In this document: piece after piece, positions 38,886-48,716 of the stretch | Position numbering within the stretch: the stretch's first letter is position 1 | How the letters are laid out: every line of letters starts with the position of its first letter | DNA from: Aurantiochytrium sp. KH105 | Lineage: Eukaryota > Sar > Bigyra > Thraustochytrida > Thraustochytriidae | Assembly (NCBI GenBank): GCA_003116975.1 | Contig: BGKB01000262.1 | Span: forward strand, 220,626 to 284,625 | Length of the DNA stretch: 64,000 nucleotides | Direction of reading: 5' to 3' | The notes under the pieces: generated by a model | The model's input: only the letters and a program-made list of their open reading frames with translations | Told to the model about the DNA's origin: nothing | The model's database searches: none | Translations under genes and position numbers: made by a program

Positions 38886-41800
38886 TTACGCTGCCGCGTA
38901 AATTGGGTTGGAGGCCTCGACTCTGGCGTAGACATCGGTGCCCACTGCTGTGGCATCACCGCTGGAGCGTTGTGGGGTCTGGCGTCCGCTGCTGCTGCTG
39001 CTGCTGCTGCGACGCCGGCGGCGAAGGACCACGAAGGCAGCAGCTGCCACTACAACCGCTCCAGCCGCCACGCCGAGTCCAATTGCGAGCATTGGCGAGC
39101 TCTCGTCGCTCGCGTCAGTGTCTTCATCGTCGTCCTCCACGTACGTCGAGGCAACAGGCTGGTCGCTTGGAAGGATGCGCGCGTACACGGCCGCGGCCAC
39201 TTCCTGCCTTTCCTCCATGCTCTGAACGCCCCACTTGGCCAGAGTTGTCGTGTCTTCACTGTGCTCCGGAAGTTCGGGGATCACAAACGTCTTGCTCATG
39301 CTGCCTTCAGCGAGCACACGGCGAGCTCCACCTGCAGTAATCACCTCTGCGATATTGCCATAGAGGTCATGCACGCCCCGAAGCTCGAGCGTGGCGGTCG
39401 TGTTGCTCCACAGCGCTACCGCGGCCGCGTCGGCAGTCTCCATCACCACGGTCAAATCGTAGAGCCGCGACGAGCACGTAAGGTTGGTCTCCGCAACGAG
39501 CTCTCCTGTGGCGTCGGTGACGGTCGCCTCGAGGTCTGCGTGGCCACAGTCCACGGGCTCGTCAAAGCGAAAGTTGGCCACAGGAAACGAGGATGCCGCC
39601 ACGCGCACCTTGCTCGAGGGCGACCAGGCCATGAGAGCAGGTCCAGTGGTATCGAGGACACCGAGACGCCGACTGGATCGCGACGAGCCAGCAGCGCGCT
39701 CGCCCTCGGCGCACGCCGCGCGCAGCTCCAAGAGAAACGAGCCCTTGGACGCCGACGCTGCGCCGAGCTGGGCCGCGCTCAACGTCAGGGACGAAGACCC
39801 GGACGCAAACACTGCCACGCGAAACCAATCGCCAACCGTCGCGCTGCCGTCGTACCGCACTGCCCACAGCGTCACTGTCGAGCTCACCAAGGCATTCGCG
39901 GCAGGTCCGCGCGAAAAGGCAATCGGCATCGTCGTCGAGACCGACGACAGCGCCCACGTCGCGGTGGGCTCCTCCAAAGCCCCCGACCAGCTGATCGTGG
40001 GGCAAGTCGAGGCCCAGTTGAGCTCGAAGGGCAACGTGCGCGAGATCCCGTCGTCGCAGGCCGAGGCGACCTTGATGGTGACCGTCGTTGAGCGGACGCG
40101 CTCGTCAAGTCGCTCGTAAAAGACAGTCACCGGGAGCACCGTGCGGGCGTCCATCGTGACCTCGACGGGCTGATTGAGACTCGAGGCACCGATACGGTAC
40201 GCAACTCGTCCCGTCATGCTCTGCGCGTCCACCGAGATGGCCACCGTGATCTCCTCGTCGCTGTCTGTCATCGATGACGTGTCAACCAGGAACGAAAAGC
40301 TGCCCGTGTTCTCCGTCAGCTCCTCGGCCGGCTCTTCATCGTACGAGAGCGCAATGACCTCGCGCGCATCAGTGCCGGGAATGTGGGGACACGAGGTCCG
40401 GCCTCCGCACACGCGATACACGTGAGTGCCGCTGAACGGAGAACGAAAGAACTCGAGACAAATCTCATTGGAGTCGTCGACCTCAACGCTTGTGCTGATC
40501 GACGTAGACAGGCCCCCGCTCTCCGTCGTAACGCGCTCCACAGAGCCGGTCGTCTTGAAGGAAGCTCCCGCTGAGACCTCCGTGGAGCCCTCAACCGAGA
40601 CGAACCAGAGGTTGGCCGACACACTTGCGGTGACGCTGGTGCTCAGGCTGAGAGAAAGAGAGCCCGAATACGAAGTGTAGTCCGTCACGGCGCTCACCTC
40701 GCTCGATATGGCCTCGGCGACGGAATACGACGCCCCCCCGCTCAGCGAAAGAACGTTGCTGCCTTGGAGAATGCTGGCAGGCGTGTTGAGAGCTGCCTGG
40801 TAGTCGTCATCCCAGTGCTGCAAGAGCGAGAGCCAGCGCGAGCGCTCGAGCTGGGCCTGGATAGCCAGGTCTGACGTCTCGTCCACGTTCTGGATAGTCT
40901 TCTCGATCTGGTCGAGCGAGTTCTCGCACGAACTGCGCGTGTAAATGACCAGAGAAGACACTTGGTTGCCCCAGTTGATGGTATTTGCCGAGGTGATCTT
41001 GCAGGTGTCCGGATCAAGCGAAACATGCACAGCCTCCAGAAACTTGGCCACGCTGCCCATAAACATGACAAGGTCGCTGTCGCGGCCCGGAGCGTCGCTG
41101 TACGTTTCCAGAGACCATACGCGCGATTCCGTCCTCATCGTCGCCTTGTTATCATAGGAGCTGACAAACGTCCCGATCGCCTCAGTCTCAAACCCTGCGC
41201 TCGTCTCTACAGAGCCGAATGACGATGAAACGCTGGCTGAAATGGTGACCCCAACGTTCACCCCAGCCTCATTTTCAACCCTGACCTCGTTGGTCTTCTC
41301 GACCGAGTAAGAGCCTTCAAACTCTAGCGACGCAAACGAGCCGACGCCTCCCGGCGGAGAGTAGAGATACTGCAAGGGAGTCGAGTCCTCGCTGGCAAAG
41401 GCGATCGTGGCGTCCTCGCTCAGAGTCTTGTCTCCAAGAACAAGCGCACGCAGGGTACTGTCCAGACCTGCTGTGGTGCTGGCCCAAAGGTCCTCGTTGC
41501 GCACTCGGAACGCCACGTTGCGCACGAAAAAGTCGCTCAGCGCATGGGTATCGCCGTCGTCCAGAGGGGCCTGCGGCTCGCCAGCAACAACGCTTGCCAA
41601 AACCACAGATCGGTTTTGTTCATTGATCTCGGCAATCACAAAAGCCGTCTCGCATGGATCGTTTGCGTCGCACCCGACGTCAAGCGAGGGAGCAAGCTCG
41701 CTCGTGATCTCGACCGTGGTTCCGTCTGGAAGTGTCCCGCAGAATTGCGTACTTCCGTCGCCCACGTCAAACCACTGCTGGGACTTGATCTCAAACTCGA

Positions 41801-44591
41801 TCGTGCTTCCTCCCTCAATGATCACGTCAAAGAACTCATCGTTCGCGCACGCGTCAAAGTACAGCTGGCCGCTCTCCACAGAGATCGAAAGTTCGGGAAC
41901 AGGCTGATGAAGCATTTCCACGTCTACACTTGCCGTGCTCAGGTCCACGTCTCGGGCTGAAGTTCCAGCTGCAAACTGGTACTCAAAGCTTTGCATCAGA
42001 ACATTGTCCGTGTCATCTGCAAAGGCGAGCTCAAACGAGTAGTTGGCTGCAGGAAGGGAAAACGTCGTCTGCACCTCCGTCGTGGTCATGGTAAGCTCGA
42101 CGGAAGGACACGCTTTCACCCAGAGCGTGATAGAGACTTGACCGACGGGAATGTCGCACAAGGTGGCAGCGACGCGAAGATTAAAGTCTCGCATCGTGGT
42201 GTCCTGAACCTCGATGCCCTCGATGGCGTCGTGCACCTCTACGCCGGCCTCGTCCAAAAGCCCTGCGCCGGCACTACTCACGATAGTAAAGGTGTGATTG
42301 TCGAGGGTAAACTCCAGTCTGACCTGGGTGTTAGTTGGCACGTTCAGGACGAATGTGCCGTCGTCCGAAGTTACATTGGTAGCAATGGCGCTTGCACTGC
42401 TGCCAGCATTGACGTTGAAAGCTTGCACGGTCACGCCAGAGACCTGGCAAGAGTCGCTGCCATCATTAAAGGATTGCAGAACGGTTCCGGAAAGCGCGCG
42501 GCTCTTAGTATCGACGAGTTGGATCTTGCGCGTCTTGAGGTGCTCAATCGTGTACGTATTGCCAAGCTCTCGGACCGTCTCCAGCGAGCACTCGCTGCCC
42601 TCATCGTCCGGGCACAGTCTGATATCGGTGTCTGTGTCGGGCAAACTTGCATTGATGATGGTCACGGTAGATTCATCATCGAGAGCTGTCAAAGAGCTGT
42701 CAAAAAGGTCGCCAAAGACTTGACTGGTGGCGTCGGTGACCACGTACTGTTCCTCGCCTTCCTCGCCGACTTTGAAAAAGATGACCACGCCCTCGGCTCT
42801 GCGATTACCGCTGATGTCCGAGACGAAAAAGTTGCCGCCGGCATGGAACTTGAGTGTCCGCGTAACGCAGTTTCTCGCAATCTCTTTCTGTGTGCTCGAA
42901 TCAGATTCAACGTCACCCCACTCGGAAAACTTGTTCTTATTCTTCCAAAACAGCCGCAGACAAGCCGTGACGTTATCGCCGACAGAAAAATTACCCAGAG
43001 CAAAGATCTTGGACGTGACTCCTGGTTCATCGCAGCTGAATGTGGGGTTATCCCAGTACTCACTAAATTCGCTGTCTGAGATGGTCAACGTATACACCTC
43101 TACGATGTTGTTTCTGATCATGTTCTTGAACTTGACCTTGATATGAATGGAGTCAGAGTCATCAATCAACTCTTGGGCCAGATCCCAGCCACCCTCCTCG
43201 TCGTCAACAGTCGGGATTGCGTAGTTGGAGAAATCAAATTTTTCAGGGTCCGGATTGTAGTCCAGTGACCCGAGATAGTTTCCGAGCGCGGAGTCCCGGC
43301 AGACCTTGTGCTCGCACCCGGTACCGCTGCTGTCCTCAGCACATTGCTTTTCATCGCTCGGAGCCGTGAGCGCAGCCGTGGCAAGCTCACCGCAGTAATT
43401 TCCACCCGGACACACGTTCATTTCACCGTCGACGCAATAGTAGCCGATTTGACACGGTTCGCAACTATCGACCCCATTTGCAGGCTCAGGGGTAGTGATG
43501 TAGTAGCCAGGGGAGCATGTATGGCAATCCTTTGTGCCTGCGTAAGTGTCCAGAGTGCTATTATAAATTTCGTTTTCAAAATCCTCCGCGGTTTTAAGAT
43601 AGCAGTGTCGCGCACTTGCATTGAAAACGAACAAAACACAGTTGTCATCTTCCTGACACTTGCGTCGGCAATCATGAGGGTTTTCCACGTCCCGCACTCC
43701 GTTCATATTAATTCCCCAATCGTAATGCGGCTTCATGCAGCCCGGCTCGTCATACAGACTGGTCATTCGAATTGCGGTGTCTTCGGAAAAGTCTTTGTTG
43801 CAATACATCAGCCCAGAGACCCTAGAATGAATCGCATCCGTTGGAGGATAAAAAGGACTCTCGTAAGGCGGGGTAGAGTAAAGCGTGCAAATGTCGATGT
43901 CGTCGGGATTTTCGTGTTTCCAGCTTAGGCATGGCTCATAGTCGGAGACATCAGCCTCGGCACTGTCTTGATTGTCATGCGCCCATCTACAAATGTAAGG
44001 CCCGTCACTCCGGATGCTCACGTCGATTCGGTCAGGAAGACTAGCCTTGGCTCGTGAGGACGAAAAGTCCTGCTCGTAGGTAGAATCTTGAAAGGAGACG
44101 CTCGCGAAAGCTGGCACGCTCCCATCGCTGTCGAGGTTACCGTCGTGAAGACTCCCGCTGTAGCAAGGATACACTCTCCAGTAAGCAATATGATCCTGTT
44201 CAAACTCTCCAAGATCTCCCGTGTCACTATTCATCGTGCAGGTTTGTCCGACATCTTGGTAGTACTGATCAGCAAGATAGCAAGTTTCGTGGCGAAAGGT
44301 TGCGCTGTAGCCGGGTTCCACCGAAGACCCTGTGACCCAGATACCACGATAGGACGACGTCTTCCAGCGCTCAAGACACGTTGCGCGGCATTCCGCTGCG
44401 CTGAGGTCCCGTATTTCCTCAGTTTCAACCTCCTCTGGAGTGGGATATCCGGGATGACCAAGGATAACGCACCCCGGGAACCTGTCCATCATACTCACTC
44501 GGTCTGCAACTTTCTGGATTGCAAGACTATTGACTCTCACGACACCAGCGATCAGCACGAGCGCCGCAAGGGCGCTCGCGTTCGATCTCAT
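38886..44591 (-). CDS. Large Cys-rich type I membrane glycoprotein, 1901 aa
   Basis: Predicted surface protein. Signal peptide at 1-23 (ALAALVLIAGVVRVNS). Two PAN/apple-like Cys modules follow (CRATCLERW...TCYLAD near 60-120 and CRRKCQEDDNCVLFVFN near 310). Next is a GCC2/GCC3-type repeat (CHTCSPGYYITTPEP, CQIGYYCVDGEMNVCPGGNYC, ~350-400). The middle is mostly beta, including a carboxypeptidase-regulatory-like segment (VQAFNVN...SDDGTFVLNVP). Residues ~1130-1450 hold Ser/Thr/Val-rich alternating strands (VGVTISASVSSSFGSVETSA, SYSGSLSLSLSTSVTASVSA). The end is a transmembrane helix (LGVAAGAVVVAAAAFVVL), an Arg stop-transfer run and a short Ser-rich tail. I know no single family with this order. 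Adhesion or recognition is inferred. Confidence 0.88.
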   Translation of the reverse strand: MRSNASALAALVLIAGVVRVNSLAIQKVADRVSMMDRFPGCVILGHPGYPTPEEVETEEIRDLSAAECRATCLERWKTSSYRGIWVTGSSVEPGYSATFRHETCYLADQYYQDVGQTCTMNSDTGDLGEFEQDHIAYWRVYPCYSGSLHDGNLDSDGSVPAFASVSFQDSTYEQDFSSSRAKASLPDRIDVSIRSDGPYICRWAHDNQDSAEADVSDYEPCLSWKHENPDDIDICTLYSTPPYESPFYPPTDAIHSRVSGLMYCNKDFSEDTAIRMTSLYDEPGCMKPHYDWGINMNGVRDVENPHDCRRKCQEDDNCVLFVFNASARHCYLKTAEDFENEIYNSTLDTYAGTKDCHTCSPGYYITTPEPANGVDSCEPCQIGYYCVDGEMNVCPGGNYCGELATAALTAPSDEKQCAEDSSGTGCEHKVCRDSALGNYLGSLDYNPDPEKFDFSNYAIPTVDDEEGGWDLAQELIDDSDSIHIKVKFKNMIRNNIVEVYTLTISDSEFSEYWDNPTFSCDEPGVTSKIFALGNFSVGDNVTACLRLFWKNKNKFSEWGDVESDSSTQKEIARNCVTRTLKFHAGGNFFVSDISGNRRAEGVVIFFKVGEEGEEQYVVTDATSQVFGDLFDSSLTALDDESTVTIINASLPDTDTDIRLCPDDEGSECSLETVRELGNTYTIEHLKTRKIQLVDTKSRALSGTVLQSFNDGSDSCQVSGVTVQAFNVNAGSSASAIATNVTSDDGTFVLNVPTNTQVRLEFTLDNHTFTIVSSAGAGLLDEAGVEVHDAIEGIEVQDTTMRDFNLRVAATLCDIPVGQVSITLWVKACPSVELTMTTTEVQTTFSLPAANYSFELAFADDTDNVLMQSFEYQFAAGTSARDVDLSTASVDVEMLHQPVPELSISVESGQLYFDACANDEFFDVIIEGGSTIEFEIKSQQWFDVGDGSTQFCGTLPDGTTVEITSELAPSLDVGCDANDPCETAFVIAEINEQNRSVVLASVVAGEPQAPLDDGDTHALSDFFVRNVAFRVRNEDLWASTTAGLDSTLRALVLGDKTLSEDATIAFASEDSTPLQYLYSPPGGVGSFASLEFEGSYSVEKTNEVRVENEAGVNVGVTISASVSSSFGSVETSAGFETEAIGTFVSSYDNKATMRTESRVWSLETYSDAPGRDSDLVMFMGSVAKFLEAVHVSLDPDTCKITSANTINWGNQVSSLVIYTRSSCENSLDQIEKTIQNVDETSDLAIQAQLERSRWLSLLQHWDDDYQAALNTPASILQGSNVLSLSGGASYSVAEAISSEVSAVTDYTSYSGSLSLSLSTSVTASVSANLWFVSVEGSTEVSAGASFKTTGSVERVTTESGGLSTSISTSVEVDDSNEICLEFFRSPFSGTHVYRVCGGRTSCPHIPGTDAREVIALSYDEEPAEELTENTGSFSFLVDTSSMTDSDEEITVAISVDAQSMTGRVAYRIGASSLNQPVEVTMDARTVLPVTVFYERLDERVRSTTVTIKVASACDDGISRTLPFELNWASTCPTISWSGALEEPTATWALSSVSTTMPIAFSRGPAANALVSSTVTLWAVRYDGSATVGDWFRVAVFASGSSSLTLSAAQLGAASASKGSFLLELRAACAEGERAAGSSRSSRRLGVLDTTGPALMAWSPSSKVRVAASSFPVANFRFDEPVDCGHADLEATVTDATGELVAETNLTCSSRLYDLTVVMETADAAAVALWSNTTATLELRGVHDLYGNIAEVITAGGARRVLAEGSMSKTFVIPELPEHSEDTTTLAKWGVQSMEERQEVAAAVYARILPSDQPVASTYVEDDDEDTDASDESSPMLAIGLGVAAGAVVVAAAAFVVLRRRRRSSSSSSSGRQTPQRSSGDATAVGTDVYARVEASNPIYAAA

Positions 44592-45452
44592 CTTCGACTT
44601 AAACCCTGCGCTTCTGTGCTACTTTGCGTTTTATTGGTCAAGAGCTTGCGTCGTTTCGGGTTTGCTTTGACCCTCAAAGGGATGCGTGCACACTTGATCA
44701 GCGTGGGTGTACTTTAGGCGTCTTGGTAGCTACGCAATTTGCCTCAGGAAAAAAGAACTACCAGAATTTTCGTCTGCGCTGACTAGTAGACGGCGTGCAA
44801 CGTGTGCACACCACAAACTATCAAGGTGGGCGTCTCACTCGTTTAGACCATTTCATTTGGACACTTGATGGGTTTAGTCTATCTAACGCCTAGAACTTCC
44901 TATCAAATTGCGGTCGCAGCGCCACGTGCAAGAGATAGGCCGTGACATTGCGGTAATTTTTTGTGCAGTTAGCTTTGAAAATTTATCCGTTGAAGACCCG
45001 TTTATTCTTTGGTGTGAGCATTGAAGGTCATTGATGAGACATCTGCTTTTGCGATTGGTCTATTTGGGTTTGAAATAGCACATTGGAAGAAATGTTATCA
45101 AGGAAGAGTTCAGCAAGACCGATCTGGGCAGCTAAACGCTTCTGCGGGATCGCACTGCTGCCCGCCTCAGGTGTCAATGCCATGTCAAGCTCAGTTTCAC
45201 CGTGCCCAGCTGCAAGCCCTGCCATCATCATCATCACGTAAATACCACAGTCAAACCCGTTTCTTTGAGACTTTGAGCGGTAACATGGCTCCGCCCAATT
45301 CTCAGTTTTTGAAGAGTCCCGAAGTAGTTGGCGACAACAAAGGCTTTGTCTTCTCTCCTCTTCGGATCCGACGCTTATGCTCTTTCAGGCTCTTTGACCT
45401 GCCTCAGACCCTGCCACACTCTCCACCTCACGATTTCTTTGGTTTGAGTTTA

Positions 45453-46199
45453 TCATGTCAACCGTTCGTGCATGCTCCTGCTCTTTGCAAGGTCCCGAGG
45501 GAGACGGAAGTGAGCTGAATCAATTTCAAGTCCCATAGCGCCGGCGAAGCTTCTCAGCTCTGTGGTAAATGCACTCGAGGACGAGAACCCTGCTGTTGAG
45601 CCGTAAAGGACCAAGCGGTCCTTTATCACGTCGAGATACATTAACATCTAGTGAGCATTGTAGCAGGCGGGCATGAACACAAAGCGCAGATTGCTCGGAA
45701 TGCAAGTCTCATGTCTCTTCAGCTCCTCCCAAGATCTACGGTTATGAGAAGCTTGTATGGTAACTGAGGATTCCCGATGCAATGCACGATCCAGTCTCCC
45801 AGAGTGTGTACATACAAACGCACAGCCGTCCTTGTGAGTCCCGTTATCTTCCCGAAGGATCTCCACGAAGACTTTCATCACAAAAGAGGCCAAGCAATCG
45901 TCAGCAGTTGACAGTTGGTGAAGCTCTTTGAAACTAGCTTGCAGTCGAACTCCAATTTTGCTGTGCCGCCGCCCGCATCGATGGCTTCTGTGAACGAATT
46001 TGAACTGAGCCCTAACGTTCCTCTCAAATGCTTTCTCGAGCAGGCTCTTGTAGGAGTTCATNTGCTCAGAGGGGGGATTCATCAGTCGCTTAGATCTACC
46101 CGATCCTTTCCCCTTCTTTTCTCTTTTCTCTCCTTTCCGCGGCTGCACATAATTTGGCCCCATTCTGGGGCCTAGTCCGGCATTCACCCTATCAATCAA
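45453..46199 (-). pseudogene. Stop-split reading frame of unknown origin, interrupted by N
   Basis: Two frames in the same register meet at a TAG (45648-45650): a 183-codon frame and a 64-codon frame. Parts look protein-like (SFKELHQLSTADDCLASFVMKV, MGLEIDSAHFRLPRDLA). The N at 46062 falls in the N-terminal part. It could be a decayed gene, the edge of a mis-assembled one, or chance. Family not recognised. Confidence 0.22.
46062..46062. other. Assembly gap (single N)
   Basis: One N between GAGTTCAT and TGCTCAGA. The real gap size is unknown. Confidence 0.9.
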
Positions 46200-47300
46200 T
46201 GTCGCATACTAATCTGCCTCATCCGTTTGCCAGTTTTTTCGACTTGTAACGGTACGTCAAAGGCACGCGCAACAACTCTCGATCTGATACTTTTTTTCCA
46301 AAAGGATTGATCAAAGGAATTTCCCTCGCTGCTTAGGTGCATTGCAACTTTCTCACAGAAAGAAAAGGCCGACGTGTGCGCTTCCGCCAGTGCAATTCTC
46401 ACAAATGGGGCGTGCGCCAGGTGGGCGTCCACGACAACTCCAAGCGTGCGTCCCATCCAAAAAGAAAGTAAATCTTGTGATCGACAGCGACAACGACTTT
46501 CGTCATCACGTCGCGCATGCGATGGTGACCACCAGCAGCAGCAGCAGCAGCTAGACGTCAAGCTGATAGGAACGCGACAGCGACCAGCACCACTATTCAA
46601 TCCTTGCGACCTTCTCGTATTCAAGCTTGCCGTCAGACAAAACCTCTGTAAGTACTTCCTCGCAACAGCCGCCCTGGCCGCTGCAGCTGCTGCTGCTTGC
46701 AGGAGGGAGCCAAGCCGCAGCAAGCCAGGGCTCCTTTTTGATCACGCGCCCCGCTTGCAACTGTCCGTTCGCCGGACGGCCTGCTCTGCACCCCCGCGGT
46801 GTCGCCGCCTGCGAGCCTGCGCGGGAGACAAGGAAGAAGCCTCGCCCTGCTTACGACTCACGCCTGCGAGCAGGAGCAGGAGTAGTGCGCGTGCAGAAAC
46901 TCGGATTACTTTGAGTTCCGGTGATCTATGCAAACCTTTAAAATTCTTTCTCCCCCATTTCACCTTTCCGCGCAAGTGTAAAATTTGAGGCATTCTGGCT
47001 TTCACCGGCCATAGCGGTGCAGGCGCAGGTGCAGGTGCACGCGCCGCGAGGTGAAAACGGTGCGGCTCGCTCTCCTTCTCTGCTCGCATTTCCCTCCTTT
47101 ACCACCATCGCGTCCTCCCGGCGCCCACGCGGCTCCGCGAGTGCCGAGCTCCGGCGAGGCAAGGCGAGCTTGCGCGGCGTTCGCGGCCCGCGCTCGAGCA
47201 GGCGCCACCTGCCTGCTCCTGCTGCGCCTGCGGAGGCGGCGCGAGCGCTCGAACCAGCGTCCCTGGACCATCTTCGTTTGAAGCAGGCCGCGCAGCAGCA

Positions 47301-47303
<3 letters not shown>

Positions 47304-47341
<38 letters not shown>

Positions 47342-47364
47342 CGCTCGCTCGCTCGCTCGCTCCG
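47304..47364. repeat. Compound TC and CGCT microsatellite
   Basis: About 17 TC units (47304-47338) pass directly into about six CGCT units (47338-47364). Confidence 0.9.
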
Positions 47365-47678
47365 TGGCGTCACGACTGCCCCAGGGCATGATACCGCTGC
47401 AGATGGAGACGCGCGGCCGCGGCGCCCCTCGGCTCGCCTCCAGCTCGGGCCCCAGCTCGGCCCTAGCTCAACGCATCTCCAGCACAGCGCCAGCTCCGCC
47501 TCCTCCGCCTCCTCCGCCTCCCACCGTCCGGCCACCCCGCGTTCGATCACAGGCTGCTTCTTCATCTGCTGCAGGCCTCGCCGGCCCGCGCCATGCTGCC
47601 GTGCCATACCGTGTTGCGCCGCCCTCCCGGGCCGTGTCCTGGCCGTGCGGTGTGGAGCGCGCCCCCGCCGCACGCCTC

Positions 47679-47750
47679 GCGCGCGCCGCACACGTCTCGT
47701 CGCGCGCGCCGCACACGTCTCGTCGCGCGCGCCGTACTCGTCGTACTCGT
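47679..47750. repeat. ~23-bp GC-rich tandem repeat
   Basis: A unit containing GCGCGCCGCACACGTCTCGT appears twice (to 47700 and 47723). A diverged third unit ends in a doubled GTACTC. The centre holds a CACGTC core. Confidence 0.75.
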
Positions 47751-48716
47751 CCCGCGCGGGAGGAGGCGTAGTATGACCCTCGGCCGGCCGGGGGTCACGG
47801 CGCGCGTCAGGGCTACTCGGGCGGGGGCACAGGCTGCACCCCGCCTGATGCTGGCGCGCGCCCGTAGGGCCTGGCTGCCCGACGGACAGATTCGCGGCAG
47901 CGGTTCGCAGGCAGTGCTGCCGTGATGGCAGTTCGACCTCGCGTTTCGTGAAAGTAGACGACGATGGTCGGGGGGCGGGGGTGTTTGCGGCGCTCGCGCG
48001 TGGTACGTGTCGGGCAGCTTGAGGCTACAGTGCGAGCAAAAGTGGACATTTTCGCGCTACAGACGACTCGACCCGGGACGGCAGCCTTGCGGCAGGCCTG
48101 TTGTAGAATGGAGTAAATTCTCCAGCTGAACCTGGCGCGAATGGTGTGGCTCGCCTCGCCTCGTCGGCGTGGCAAGTTCTTCGGCGGTAGAGAATCCGTT
48201 GTGAGCGCCGCTTTGTAGCAGTAGAGTATACGCTACGCCCAGACGGCGATGCTAGTGACTTGGAGCATGCTAGATTCTCGTAATTGCCTCGACGAGCCAG
48301 CGACCAGCGCAGGGTGCGACCTGATGAATCGTGTTTTGAACAATGGTGTTTCGCCCAGATTGGCTGCACAGTAGTCACATCCAAGAAGTAGAAAGAAACA
48401 AGAGCAGTAAAAGTGCTGGCTGACACGCTTTGTCTTCGAATCACATTTTCCTGAAAGAAAACCAATCAGGGCATGAGTTCTTCCCTCTGCAGCATGAGCT
48501 CTGCGATAGTCAGACGCATGCAGCAACCGAGAGAAGAAAATACAGATTAGAACCTTTCACGACTTTGGAGACGACAGTGGTTCTAAATCATGTTGAGCTG
48601 CAGAAATCCCTTGAGAGGTTCAAACCGAGTCGGGGAAAAAATCAGTCTTCCTAATAAGTTTCTGAAGCTCTTAGAATAGTCTCTCAAAATCAACGTCCTT
48701 CTCCATCGACACAAAC

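Larger units (their letters stand above)
44592..48716. other. Gene-poor 4.1-kb region with an assembly gap
   Basis: No gene with recognisable homology. From left to right: AT-rich flank of the surface-protein gene, a stop-split minus-strand frame (45453-46199) with the N at 46062 inside it, a GC-rich block with microsatellites (47304-47364, 47505-47521, 47679-47750), then AT-richer sequence to the 3' end of the RCC1 gene. No tRNA or rRNA was recognised. Confidence 0.55.

Noticed and set aside
47002-47691. Several overlapping Arg/Ala-rich frames on both strands
   Set aside because: Frames open in all directions because of GC richness and repeats, with no conserved segment.
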